A stretch of 64,000 bases of DNA, taken from the NCBI GenBank assembly GCA_018806915.1, contig JAGKQI010000081.1, forward strand, positions 62,001 to 126,000, written 5' to 3'. Each line of letters starts with the position of its first letter. Position 1 is the first letter of the stretch. The notes beneath the pieces were generated by a model, which worked only from the letters and a program-made list of their open reading frames with translations, made no database searches and was not told where the DNA came from. Origin of the DNA: Phytophthora colocasiae. Taxonomy: Eukaryota > Oomycota > Peronosporomycetes > Peronosporales > Peronosporaceae. Positions 24,554-35,764 of the stretch are shown one piece after another. The position numbers and the translations under genes are program-made.

Positions 24554-25750
24554 TTAGTCGCTCGTGCTTCTCTTGCCTCCTGTTATAGAAGACAAAGCCT
24601 TGTTGGAGGCGCAGAGCTCTTGGAGCATCTCGAGCTGCTGACGCTGCATCTCCTCCAGTCGCTTGTTTGACTGTAAAATAGCATCCAGCTTCTCCAAATG
24701 AGCAGCTTTTCCCGTCTGACGTCGCTCAGCCAAGATAGACCCACGAGGCTTTGGCTGTGAATAGCTGTGAACAGACTCCTCCTCCTGCGTCTTCTGTCTC
24801 TTGATCGACACGGAGCTCTCTTCATCTCCACTCCTTTCGGTCTTCAGTTGATTCTGGCCTTCACCCACTTCTACTTCCTTCTTCTCTTCACTTGGGCTTT
24901 CATCCTCTGAACTTGGGTCTTCCTCCTTTAACCGCGTGTTTGTTGGAGCCTTACCCGACAACACGGGGTGTCTCTCTTTAAATCTGCGCAACCAGCCTTC
25001 CTTAAGTCGATTGTCGTCAGCTTCTGCTCCTACCAGTGCTCGATACTGCTCATTTGCTCGAGCGAGAATGTCCTTCTTGGTCACTTTAGTGCCTTGCCTC
25101 TGCATCTCTAAGATCCAGTCCACCAATTCTTGCTCAGGTTCCCCCTCCAGCAGCGGCCTCGGTCCTCTTCTCTTGTCAACTTCTCCACGCTGTACACGCA
25201 ATACTCGACGTCGAATTGTCCGCTGATGCAGCAACGGGAAATGCTCAGTTACGTCACTCATGGGTCTCCCAGCCAAGTACATCTCCACAGCAGCCTCCAT
25301 GTGCTTCCTGTTATATTTCCTCGTCTTGATCACCCGTTCAGCTGTATCAGCTTCATCTTGCAATGTGTCCGACTGCTTTACGTCCTCACTCGCTGCTTCT
25401 TGAGCCTCAGAATTATTTAACGTAAAATTCACATTAGCTGGCTCGGATAAAGCTGGAATTTCCTGCTGAGTGACTGCAGAACCCCCAGGACGTAAGCTAA
25501 GACCTGGATGTCTTGCCATGAAGCGGTTGCACCACCCCATACCAAGCTTTTGATCAGAATTTTTACTCTTGTGCAGAATTTTTTGGGCCTGCGCAATGAC
25601 ACCGTCACGAGAGACGCGGTGACCCTCGAGCTGCTGCGACTGTACCCACTGCACTAGCTGCATCTCTTGCTCAATAGAAAGAAGCGGCTTGGGCCCGCGT
25701 CGACGTATGGGGCTGTCAGCGGCAGTGGACGAAGTCATCTCCATGTCCAT
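24554..25750 (-). CDS. CENPB/pogo-type HTH DNA-binding protein, probably domesticated
   Basis: A 398-residue single-exon protein with two copies of a CENPB-type helix-turn-helix. One lies at ~residues 20-85 (LSIEQEMQLVQWVQSQQLEG and WCNRFMARHPGLSLRPGG). The second is at ~195-270 (GEPEQELVDWILEMQRQG and GWLRRFKERHPVL), preceded by a psq-like HTH (RKYNRKHMEAAVEMYLAGRP). There is no DDE transposase domain. Instead there is an acidic Glu/Ser region and a C-terminal coiled coil (AHLEKLDAILQSNKRLEEMQ). No inverted repeats flank it. This fits a transposase DNA-binding region retained as a host regulator, possibly dimeric. The alternative is a truncated transposon copy, which the long intact frame argues against. 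Confidence 0.75.
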   Translation of the reverse strand: MDMEMTSSTAADSPIRRRGPKPLLSIEQEMQLVQWVQSQQLEGHRVSRDGVIAQAQKILHKSKNSDQKLGMGWCNRFMARHPGLSLRPGGSAVTQQEIPALSEPANVNFTLNNSEAQEAASEDVKQSDTLQDEADTAERVIKTRKYNRKHMEAAVEMYLAGRPMSDVTEHFPLLHQRTIRRRVLRVQRGEVDKRRGPRPLLEGEPEQELVDWILEMQRQGTKVTKKDILARANEQYRALVGAEADDNRLKEGWLRRFKERHPVLSGKAPTNTRLKEEDPSSEDESPSEEKKEVEVGEGQNQLKTERSGDEESSVSIKRQKTQEEESVHSYSQPKPRGSILAERRQTGKAAHLEKLDAILQSNKRLEEMQRQQLEMLQELCASNKALSSITGGKRSTSD

Positions 25751-26010
25751 CTCGATTTCTGGGATTTAATGCTGAATTTTGAATTAAATCTGCTCGATAA
25801 TATAATTTTATTAATAGCTTAGCTTATTAATAGCTTAATTTAAATCAATAGACTTGTAGAGCACCACCTGAAGTTTCTCAGCGGTACGATTGGAGGGGGC
25901 GTTAGGAAAGGAATAGATGGGAAGAGAGTAAGGGTGGTGGAGGGTGAGGGTAATTTATAAGAGCGTACTTTATCGCGTCTCGAACAGGGGATATCTATCT
26001 CGCCACTGAT

Positions 26011-26532
26011 CTACGGGATTGAAAAGCAGTATCCATCAACATACTCTGGCATTGCACAGATCGTCGTGCATGGAATCCTTCGTAGGTTGTCAGAAACCCC
26101 ACCAGAGTAGTCCCATGAATTCATCACGAAACCAATGTCAAGTCTCGACGCTGGACTCGACGGAACATGATCAGGGACTGTAGGAACAGAATCTGATGCC
26201 GCTTGAGCCTCCTTCATTTTCAAATGTGCCTTGCAACAGCCTCGAAGCTGCACGAATTTGTGACATCCTGGAACGCTGCAATATCGTCCACCTCCGTGCG
26301 AAAGACACAAACCCTTGTACTGCGCCAGTTTGCCGCACGCTTCAACGTTACATCTTCGCCCTCCACCGTGTGCGACGCACAAACCACGACTTTGCGCTAG
26401 TTTCGTGCAGTTCGGTCCACGACAACGGACACCTCCTCCATGAGCTTTGCACAACCTCCGGGTCTGGACTTGCTTCTTGCACTCAGGTACACTGCATCGA
26501 GCAGCTACACGTCGACGCTTTACTGGTGGCAT
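26011..26532 (-). CDS. C-x4-C...HGGG repeat zinc-finger protein
   Basis: A 173-residue protein with four tandem ~24-residue repeats (residues ~12-108). Each has C-x4-C, then C-x2-H, usually followed by GGG, for example CSVPECKKQVQTRRLCKAHG. The last unit lacks the GGG. The same repeat is found in proteins loosely annotated as WRKY19-like in oomycetes; there is no WRKY domain here. It is basic at the start (PPVKRRRVAARC), so a nuclear nucleic-acid-binding role is plausible but unproven. A 10.1-kb Ty3/Gypsy element begins only 63 bp upstream of the ATG and has probably displaced the promoter. Confidence 0.8.
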   Translation of the reverse strand: MPPVKRRRVAARCSVPECKKQVQTRRLCKAHGGGVRCRGPNCTKLAQSRGLCVAHGGGRRCNVEACGKLAQYKGLCLSHGGGRYCSVPGCHKFVQLRGCCKAHLKMKEAQAASDSVPTVPDHVPSSPASRLDIGFVMNSWDYSGGVSDNLRRIPCTTICAMPEYVDGYCFSIP

Positions 26533-26595
26533 GTTTGGTTTTTCCCTTGGGCAGGTCGCTGTTGTTCCGGTGATAAAAGTTTATAATGAAAGAAT

Positions 26596-27559
26596 TGTGG
26601 ACGATTAGGAATTTACGCCCCTAAAAAGCAACTTTTCGAAAGACAGCACTACAAGACGGAGATCATCGACCTCACAGATGACGGCGACGGCTAAGGAAGT
26701 TAACTTGCAGTCAATTGGGGACGACAGAAGGTTGGACGGTGACTACAAGGCTACAGAGACCGGAAGATGCTGGACGACGTTGAAGTTCAAGGCCAATGGC
26801 TACGATGGAAGATCGCAGCAGGAGGAACGACTCGGCGGTGGACTAGCAGCACACAAGTGGAGTACTGGGACGGGCGACGTGAGCACGAGGAAGGGAACGG
26901 TGGAGAAGACGCGTAAGGAGTCGCCGAAGGAAGATCCTGGCGGTGGCAGCTGACATACTTAGGTTAGGAGTAGTATAGTGGGCGGCGGTAGTTAGAGAGC
27001 TCTTTGGCGTGCGGACTGGCCGTCGAACCTCTCAGTTACGATTTCGCACGGTCGTGAGGAGTTAAGTAACTAAGACTTACGCGTGGAGTACTGCGGCAAC
27101 TGGCCGGCTTCACCCAACAGCATTTTGGGGGTTATCTAGGGGAGTGGCCTTGTTCTGCGGTATACTGACCGGCAGGGACCTCTGGGGTAATACGTTCAGG
27201 AGGCACGAAGTTCTGAGGTACGAAGATGAGGATGCATGCGTAGTGTGGCGGGGATCGCGGCTAGCTACCGCGCAGTTGTGGTGCTTATTGATAGCGTCTC
27301 GACTAAAGGGTGTCCACTTCAACTTCAATGTGGTGGTGCATTCGTCTTGTATGATGTATATTGTATTGGGATTAGCACGAGGACAAGCTACTAGTCTACC
27401 CAAGGCTGTAGTTGCTATCAAACGTCTTCTCCTAGCCGTCTCTACTGGACAATGTCCACCGGGGTCTCTCTGGTGACGTGCTGACTCTAGTTCCTGCTTG
27501 CGTGACCACTGGCTCCTCCAAGTTGGAATTTCAAAGCGTAAAAGGAAGTAGTGCCGACA
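26596..27559 (+). repeat. 5' LTR
   Basis: 964 bp, starting TGTGGACG and ending GCCGACA, where identity with the 3' copy stops abruptly. The open frame at 26678-26953 occurs identically in both LTRs and is not a separate gene. Confidence 0.97.
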
Positions 27560-27873
27560 TGGTGGTCATTACAGTGGCTTTCTGGGCAATGTTTCACTGG
27601 GTGAACTTTGCGAGCCTAGTCACAGAGGGCGAGAATCCTACACGGGACATCCTGTACTGGGGATGGTGCAATACGGGCACTAGACAACACTGGTCTATCC
27701 AACCGGAGAGGAATGGGCAATACGGGCCTATGGTAGACACAGACACAGATGAGCACTGTTACTGATATCCCTACACAGCACAGTTTACTGAGGTTAGATA
27801 CTGATGACACAGACACTGAACATACGGGTTGGTTTTGTTTTACAGATACGGAAGACTAAGTTCACGGAGAGGA

Positions 27874-29763
27874 ATGGTACAGAGGACGGGAAATAACGCG
27901 AGAGACGAACGGGCTGAAAGGCGGTCTTCTTTCCATGACGCCATAGCTGAGGCGGCGCATGTGGCGAATCCGGGAATAGCGCAGGAGCAGACAAGAGGGT
28001 TCCCAAGCAGACCTGCACAGCACGGGAGGAAGTTTCATGCCAGCAGCGTCAACTGTACAGTGGCAGCAGGCCATACACCTAGGGCCAGTGGTGGAAGCGG
28101 AGGCACTGTCCTGGTTGAAATTCCTGGTACCAGTGGAGGATCACAGGGTCCACCGGCAGCACCAGTAGTTCCAGCTCATGCGGCAGCAGTGAACCTCGGT
28201 GGCAATGGCAACGGTGACGGTGATGGTGGGGACAACGGCAATGGTGGTAACGGTGAGCGGGACAGTGCACAAGGCGGTGGAAACGGAGGACAGCGCCAAG
28301 CAGCAGCAGTACCCGCAGGAGATGGCGGTGGAACAGGACTTGGAATCCATGGAGATCAAGCACCAGCACCTCCAGTACCACCAACGCCTCCAGTACAGAT
28401 AGCACCACAGTACTTTGCAATGCCACAGGCGCCACAGTGGATGTATCAGGCACCGAGTCGTGAAAAGAAGCTTCGGTTGCCAAAGTTCAGGGTCTGGGAG
28501 AGCCAAAAGTTACGGTGAAGGCCTGGTTAAAAGCGGTCAAGAATGAATTACGCCGACAAACTGCAATCTTACGCACGGATTGGCGAGAACATGAGGTGTT
28601 CATTGAAATGGTTGCGAGCCTGGAAGGTGAAGCCCTCATGTGGTACGATACGGTTGAAGACGCATTCAGCAGACGAGAGGATCAGACGTTTGGTAATTTG
28701 AGTAGGATGATGCGGGACAGATACGGTGAAGCGTTCGAACCCGGAGGTAGTCGCGAGACTACGACAGCGACGTCAACAGCGAGGCGAGTCTCTAGTAGAA
28801 TACGCACAGAAGCTCCGCGAGATTGCTTCCAGTAATCCGGTCGACGAGGAGTGGTTGGTTGACTCGTTCCTGTCCGGTATGAACAACACTTGGTGCTCGA
28901 CGTTGGTTCGTGGACATCGGCCGGCGACTTTGAACGAAGCGGTGAACTCCGCTGTGGATCAGGTTGGAGAGTACGGAGAAGGTTATGGGGTGGACCTCGC
29001 TACAGCGATGCGAGCACACGACGAACGGGCAGCATCGGCAGGCGCCGTCCCAACAGCCTTGGTCCCAGATTTAACACGGATTCAGCAGATCTCAGTGGCA
29101 GGTGGAAACTTGGGGAGTGTCGTGTCAGGATATGACGACGTGGGCTTGGCTACTGGACCTCCGCCACGGTATGACGTTGAAGGACGACTAATGGTGCCTC
29201 AGGGAGGTGCCACACTTCAGAGTGGTGGTCAATGGAATGCGGTCATCCCAGCTGGATACAAACTGGTACCGGAAGAGACAGTGACGGTTCAAGCAGCCAG
29301 TACGACAACTCCAGCAGCTACGGCACGGACAGCAACCCATACCCGACATACGACAGCTTCTAACCAGCGAACGGATGCGAATACTCGACAGAACCAGCGG
29401 CAGGGACGTACGCTCCAGATGGAAGCTCGGGGTACTCAGCAGCAGACGCAGCAGCAACCCCAGCAGCAGCGTTGGAACAACGGAAGAAGTTACGGAAACA
29501 ACGAGCCGCTTCGAACGCGCGAAGACCGTTTACGCAACCACCAGCAGTATTTGAACAGAAGATCTCAGCAACAGCAACCAAACCGGACGGCAACAGCGAA
29601 ACCCGATGATATGTGCTTCTACTGCCACGGATTTGGGCATCACGCGCACGCGTGTGCACTTAAGAAGGAAGACTCGGAAGAAACCAGCCCTGTGGTGAAT
29701 CAGAACAGTGAGACCAGCAGCCAGAATACGGCTGGCGGTACGGGAAACGGCTCGCGGGTGTAG
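27874..29763 (+). pseudogene. Retrotransposon gag
   Basis: Gag begins at the ATG at 27874. It has a long Gly/Asn/Pro-rich N-terminus, shifts frame near 28490 and again near 28735, and then stays open to 29763. The middle part (for example EGEALMWYDTVEDAF and LVEYAQKLREIA) is the capsid-like region. A CCHC zinc knuckle, CFYCHGFGHHAHAC, lies at about 29612-29655. Gln-rich stretches precede it. Both shifts are single-base and could be sequence errors, given the indel pattern between the LTRs. Confidence 0.85.
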
Positions 29764-30950
29764 GGGCCCCGGCCCAGCATCACGCGAAGGACCAACGGGG
29801 AACGAAGAGCACGGGTGAGCCAAGCGCTAGCCAACTGGAGATGGAAAGACATGTGCAGTTCCAGCATCAGCTAGTAGCGACAGCAGCACCTGGACGAGAG
29901 CAGTTGCCAGAAGCGATTCAGGTGACTGGGCGGAAGAGAAGACGGGAACGGAAGAAACGGGCTTACTGGAGTCGGGGTTCAACCAGGCGGGTAGTGGACC
30001 TTGGACCAGTGGAGCTAGAAACGAGAAACAGTAAAGATGATGCGGTGGCACAAGAGAACAGCGAGGTGACATCGAACCAGACAAGTGAAGAAGGAGTGCA
30101 CGGTGCTGACACAGAAGAAGCGGAAGTGTTGGCAGAAAACATTCACGAGAAGAGTCCAAGTGGTGACGGCAGGCGGAACAAGCGTCGCCGAGTTCATTTT
30201 GAAGTTAGCGGGAGTTTGAACACTGGGATGGCGGATCCTCGGCAGGCATAGAGGGCGACATCACGGGTGAAGCGCCTCTGGCAGAGCCCAAGACCCCGGA
30301 TACAGACCCACTGGACGAAGAAAAGAAGACCGGACCGGATGACACCACCCCAGAATCACGGACGATATTGACAAGTGGGGATGGCGGAGTCCGTGAACAA
30401 CTACAGCGGCAATTGACAGGCATACTAGACGGTGAGTTGACGATCTTGGACAGTCCGCGAGCAAGGGTCCTACAGCTTAAAGCAGCTCAGCGAAGACGTG
30501 ACATTGGTGATGCTGAGGCAGAACGACGATGGGACCGGAAGGTGTCAGCTCTACAGGCACGGCGAGTACGGAAAGGAGCTGTACGTGTAGCTCGAAGACA
30601 GGTAGCAACCGTGACGACGACTGAACCGGCTCAAGACGCAGCAATTCCAGTGACTACGACCCTCAGACGACTGTTGTGAAGAGAGAGCCCAGCTGGATGG
30701 CGATGCCGTGCAAGTACGCGCCTCGCGAGCACGACGACGACAACAGAAGCGTCCTGCGAAAGCATGCGCGAAGGAGAAAAGAGAACTGGAACATCGCAAC
30801 GCACAGACGAGGTATACGGACGACAGCCTGTGCCGCAAGTATGACGAACATCGACGCACCCACGGACGAGCAAGTACCTTACCGAGCAGTGCGGTCAAAG
30901 ATGTACGGTACGCAGAACCTGGAGCTGTCAGAACGGTGAAGACCAGTAAG
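29764..30950 (+). pseudogene. Gag-pol linker region of the retrotransposon
   Basis: About 1.2 kb of charged low-complexity coding sequence in several frames, rich in Lys/Arg and Glu/Asp (for example RKRRRERKKRAYW and RRNKRRRVHFEV). No domain was recognised. It probably belongs to the gag-pol polyprotein between nucleocapsid and protease. Confidence 0.5.
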
Positions 30951-31740
30951 ACACACCGGACACACCGAAGTTACGAGTATCACAGCGGCAGTACTTATCA
31001 CAGTACAAGTACTCAGTGGAATGAGACGGCAGCACGACATTGTACGACTGGAAAACTACGAGCAGTGCAAGCACCGACGGTGGATCAACTACCTACAGCG
31101 GCGGTGACTGTACGAGGAAAACTGACGGCAGTGAAGCTGGACACAGGGGCTCAATATAGTGTTGCAGGAAGAGTTGGCGCGAACACGGTACACGGCTAAA
31201 TGTACCTCCTCCTGTGGACTTTATGGAAGGCTTTAGTGGAGCAGCAGTACGGGTGATCGGAGTCTATCGTTTCGTTCTTTGGACACAGTATTCGCAGAGT
31301 ATGACAGTGGATGCCCTTATTGTAGACAGTGATACCGAAGATTTCCTGGTTGGAGAGGACTGGATGTACGACCATGGAGTGAAGATAGATTTCGTCTCTA
31401 GCGAGATGAAATGGTACGAGAACGACGTAAAGAAGGTCGTGCCTTTCACTGGAATTGGATCGCGAGAGAAACGTGAACGAGTGGCTAAGATACGGCTCCT
31501 GAGGAAGGCTAAGATCCATACACAAACCTGTCATAACGTGGAGGTATCAGTACCTGAGGAGGACGGAACAGTTGGCCTCTTCATCCCGAAGAAACGTAAG
31601 GAGCCCTACTTGCTTGTGGCACCGACGTTGGTGACTGTGAAGTCGGGTAAAGTAAAGCGTACCGATCCTAAATCTGGTTGGCAAGACAGCAAAGTTACCG
31701 AGCAAAGAAATGCTGGGAACATGGACGCCTCTGGATGACC
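30951..31740 (+). pseudogene. Retrotransposon aspartic protease
   Basis: The motif LDTGA, with its active-site Asp codon at 31140-31142, sits in VKLDTGAQYSVAG and marks the retropepsin. A frame break near 31195 separates it from the rest of the fold (DFLVGEDWMYDHGVKIDF), which runs to about 31738. The order protease before reverse transcriptase is normal for this superfamily. Confidence 0.85.
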
Positions 31741-33484
31741 AGATGGAAATTCTAGATTTGGGAGGTGATCTCGAACGAGAACGTGAGTGAGTGGCTAGAT
31801 CAGATACGGGTCCAGGAGAAGCCGCTTAGCAATGAAGAGACGTTGGACTTCGGTGAAATGGATGATAAGGACAAGGAACTTCTGGTGAAGCTGCTCAGGA
31901 ATTATCCAGAGTTGTTGGAACCGAAGGAGGGATGTCCACCGGCAACGACACTTGGTGTAGAGCATCACATCAACACTGGGATGCACCACCGATCAAGATT
32001 CGACCCCGACGGTATTCGAGAGCCGAGCAGGAAGTGATTGACGCCGAAGTACAGAAGATGTTGCATGATGGAGTCATAGAAGAGGGCACGGGAGCATGGG
32101 GATTCCCAGTGGTCCTAGTTCGGAAGAAAGATGGCACTGTTAGATTCTGCATCGACTACCGGCTACTGAACAACGTCACCAGAAGGATGTGTACCGTTAC
32201 CGAGAATTGACGAAGCTCTGGATACTATGCACGGATCACGGAGATATTCGAGCCTAGACCTTCATGCGGGCTATTGGCGGGTGCCTGTAGCAGGAATGGA
32301 CAAGCCTAAGACAGGGTTTGTTACTCGACAAGGATTGTTCCAGTTTGTTCGAATGCCTTTCGGCTTAGCTAATGCACCGGGAACGTTCCAGCGGATGATG
32401 GATGCAGTTCTTCGAGGACTTACATGGAAGCTGTTTGGTATATCTGGACGACGTGATCATCTTTACTGCGGGATCAGTCTCGCGACACGTGGTTGAACTG
32501 GCCTGTGTGTTGGAACGGTTGTCACGGGCGGGGTTATCACTGAAACCGAAGAAGTGCAGTTTCGCCAAGACGAGACTGGAGTACCTGGGCCACGAGCTCG
32601 ACGAGCAAGGGATACGACCCTTGGAGTCATTGGTGGACACGGTGAAGCGGTTCCCGACACCGGAAAATCCTGACGAGGTGCGGAGATTCGTGCACTTGGC
32701 CGGTTATTACAGGCGGTTTGTGCCACATTTCGGGACAAAGGCCTCGCCTTTGACGAGGTTGCTGAGGAAGAGTTCGGCATGGGACTGGGGGCCTGAACAA
32801 CAGGAGGCGTTCGAGGTCCTGAAGACGGAGCTAACGGAGAGACCTCTGTTGGTGTATCCAGATTTCACAAAGCCATTCAAGCTAGTGACGGATGCGTCAG
32901 TGGTGGGATTAGGTGCTGCACTGATGCAGGACCAAGGTGCTGGTGATCAGCCGTTAGCCTACGCATCTAAAGTGAATTCGCCTACTGTAGCGAAGTACGG
33001 GATCACAGACCTGGAGTGCGCGGCCGTCATTTGGGCCGTAAAGATCTTTCGACCATACCTGTACGGTAGAAGATTCGAGTTAGTCACGGATCACTCGGCG
33101 CTGTCATATTTGATGAAGAAGAAGGACCTTACCGGGCGGCCATATCGATGGGCTCTACAACTGCAGGAGTTCGACTTTCGCATAACCTACCGACCAGGTT
33201 CTACTAATGTGGTGGCAGACGCGCTGTCACGCGCTCCGGTACGGACCATGGCGGCGAATCGGCGGAGAAGCAAGCGAGGAAAGCGGCGGCAAGCTAACGC
33301 GATGACACCTGAGAACGAACGTACAGTTGGCGGCAACGGGCAACCTACTGGGGGTACAAAAACTACCGTACCAACCAAGGACGCAACGACCGACACAGAC
33401 TCGTACGAGTACAGTACCGACGGATGGACATCACGATGGAGGCGTAGCTGGAGATACAGCAGAGGAAAACCAAGACTCAGATGA
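31741..33484 (+). pseudogene. Retrotransposon reverse transcriptase and RNase H
   Basis: Reverse transcriptase blocks occur in order over several frames: [52 protein letters not shown], and the catalytic YLDD at 32441-32452. From about 32860 the frame continues into RNase H (LVTDASVVGLGAALMQ, DLECAAVIWAVKIFRPYL, VTDHSALSYLM), then the characteristic RPGSTNVVADALSR. Frame breaks lie near 32035, 32200 and 32430. Confidence 0.93.
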
Positions 33485-34384
33485 CGACGGTGACGGATCG
33501 GGTGACGGACAGCTCACAGATACCGAGATTCGACGATACCAGGCAGAGGACAAGTTGTCACAACGGTTACGAGGGCAGCAGCTACATAAAGGACTAACAG
33601 TTGTTGTTCGAGACGGACTGGTGTATTTACGTGAGGCGGATGGATCTTTACGGAGGTGGTTTTACCGGCCCCAATCCGAGCGAAGGCACTGCGAGAAGCT
33701 CATGACTCGATCTACGCGTGTCACTTGGGAACTCCACAGACGTATGGACGGCTAGAGAAGATTTACTGGTGGCCCGGAATGCGTGACCAAGTCGAAGTAC
33801 TGGGTACGAAGCTGTAGAGATTGTGCAACACGGAAAACGAGACCAAAGGCAGTTATACCACCGCTTCGAAGCTTGGGAGTTGGTGCAGTTGGCGACAGAT
33901 GGGCGCTTGACGTAGCAGGTCCGCTACCGATCACTGCCAGAGGAAATCGCTACGTTATCGCGGCTGTCGACTACGCTAGCAGATATGCGGTAATGATTGC
34001 AACTCCAAGTCATACAGCAGAAGATATCGCAAGGTTTTGACGGAACGTATCGTGAGTGTACATGGGCCTATGCGTGAGTTGATCATGGACGGAGCTCCAG
34101 AGTTGAATGGACTCGTGGTGACCAGATTAGTCCAGCTAATGCAGGCAAAACAGACCAAGCCTGTACCGTATCGACCTATGTTGCTAGGACTCGTGGAGAG
34201 ATATCACAAGATCTGGAAGGACATGGTTTCACAGTACGTGGACGAGAAGCAAAACGATTGGGACGATTGGATCCCGTGTGCGATGTACGCCTATAACGGA
34301 GCCCGACATGGAACTACAGGATACTCTCCTAATGAGCTTATGATGGGGAGACGGCTCCGTGCTCCTAATGAACTACTGAGGTGA
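33485..34384 (+). pseudogene. Retrotransposon integrase
   Basis: The zinc-binding region (HHCC; its Cys pair is in CRDCATRK) is followed by the DDE core. The first Asp is in RWALDVAGPLP, the second in MDGAPELNG, and the Glu in LVERYHKIWKD. The core is split near 34037. Frames also change near 33755. The end contains the usual YNGARHGTTGYSPNELMMGR stretch. Confidence 0.9.
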
Positions 34385-35764
34385 GTCAAGTACAGCAGAT
34401 CGACGGCTGGCCGGAGTATCACCGAAAGCTGGTGAAGAACATGGCATCGGCAGCAAAGATTGCAAAAGTGGTGTTAGAACGTGATCAGCTACGGCGTGAG
34501 CGGTATTACAATCAGAAGGTCAGAAACAACGTACACTTCAAGGTGGGCGATACGGCGTGGCTCTTTAAGCCTCCTAGAGGAACTGGTGCGACGAAGCTTG
34601 CTCATCAGTGGAGTTGGTCCCGTGAGATTAACAGCAGACGGAGGCTTTGACAACTGGATCGTCCGAAGAGAAGACACAGGCGAGGAATTGGTTGTTCACT
34701 GCAGCTTCCTGATCTCGTACTACAGACCGAGGAGTCAGTTGACAGCGATAGCTGACCAGATACTGGAAGACATGGCCAAGGATGAGGAGCTGTTTGGTGA
34801 CGATGACGTTGAATACAGGTCGAACGACACTGCGGCGGCGACAGAACCAGCATTCGTAGCAGAAGGTGAACTTGCACCTGAATCTACGACACGTACGATC
34901 GTCAGTATTCAAGATAACGCTCAGGCAGCGGAGATGGCCACAGTACCGATAAGTGCAGCGGGTTCGAGAACGAAGGAGAACCACAGAGGACGTGACGACA
35001 CGGTAGGCCAGCTTGGAGATTCCAGAATAGCTACGACGTCTGCAGGAGTTGAAACGGAGGACCCGGATAAGGCAGCAGGCACCGGACAAGATCAACGGGT
35101 ACCAAATGCAATTAATACGCTGTCTACCGAAAACCAAGTAGCGATTACGGTGGCGAACAATGGCGTCACAACAACACCGGCGACGAAGCCACGAAAGCGA
35201 AAGCGCGCTGAAGCTCAAGGACCAGATGAGCAACAGGAGCAGCAGGCCAAACGACGTGCAGAAACAGAAGCGCGAGAGGCACGAGCAGCTCGACGGAGTG
35301 CTCTACGTAACCAACCGACGGAGACAAACACCAAGGAAATGGGTACAGCTCAGAATCGCAGGGTATCAAGCCCTTCGACGACCCACAGAGACGACGACAC
35401 GGCGATTAATGACGGAGACGTCTCAGCAAGCGTCAGTACTGTAGCGAACGGACCTGGAAATGAAGGTGGTGCCGCTCGAGCTTTGCGTGGACATGGACAA
35501 GGACGTTGGCCATCAGCAGCCAAAGTTATTATGGCCGAAGCAGGCGCTGGAACAGTCATTGAGCGAGGACAGCGCAAGGTCAAGAACAAGGCAGGACGCT
35601 ATGAGACCCAGTATCGAGTTGAATACCAAGATCGACCAGGTGGACCAGTGGTGCCAGTCTGGCTCACTGCCCAACAGTTCGAGCAGTTATTTGACGAAGG
35701 GAAGATCGGGGACGATCTTCAGGCGGGGGATGGCGTGTGGACGATTAGGAATTTACGCCCCTAA
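34385..35764 (+). pseudogene. Integrase C-terminal and chromo-like tail of retrotransposon
   Basis: Contains the integrase C-terminal beta domain (KVGDTAWLFKPPRG), then ~300 low-complexity residues. The end resembles a weak chromo-like module (GRYETQYRVEYQDRPGGPVVP, W, L) that may guide integration. The last ~10 codons lie inside the 3' LTR. One frame change occurs near 34620. Confidence 0.7.

Noticed and set aside
26678..26953. 91-codon frame inside the LTR
   Set aside because: Identical in both LTRs and without a recognised domain; part of the LTR.
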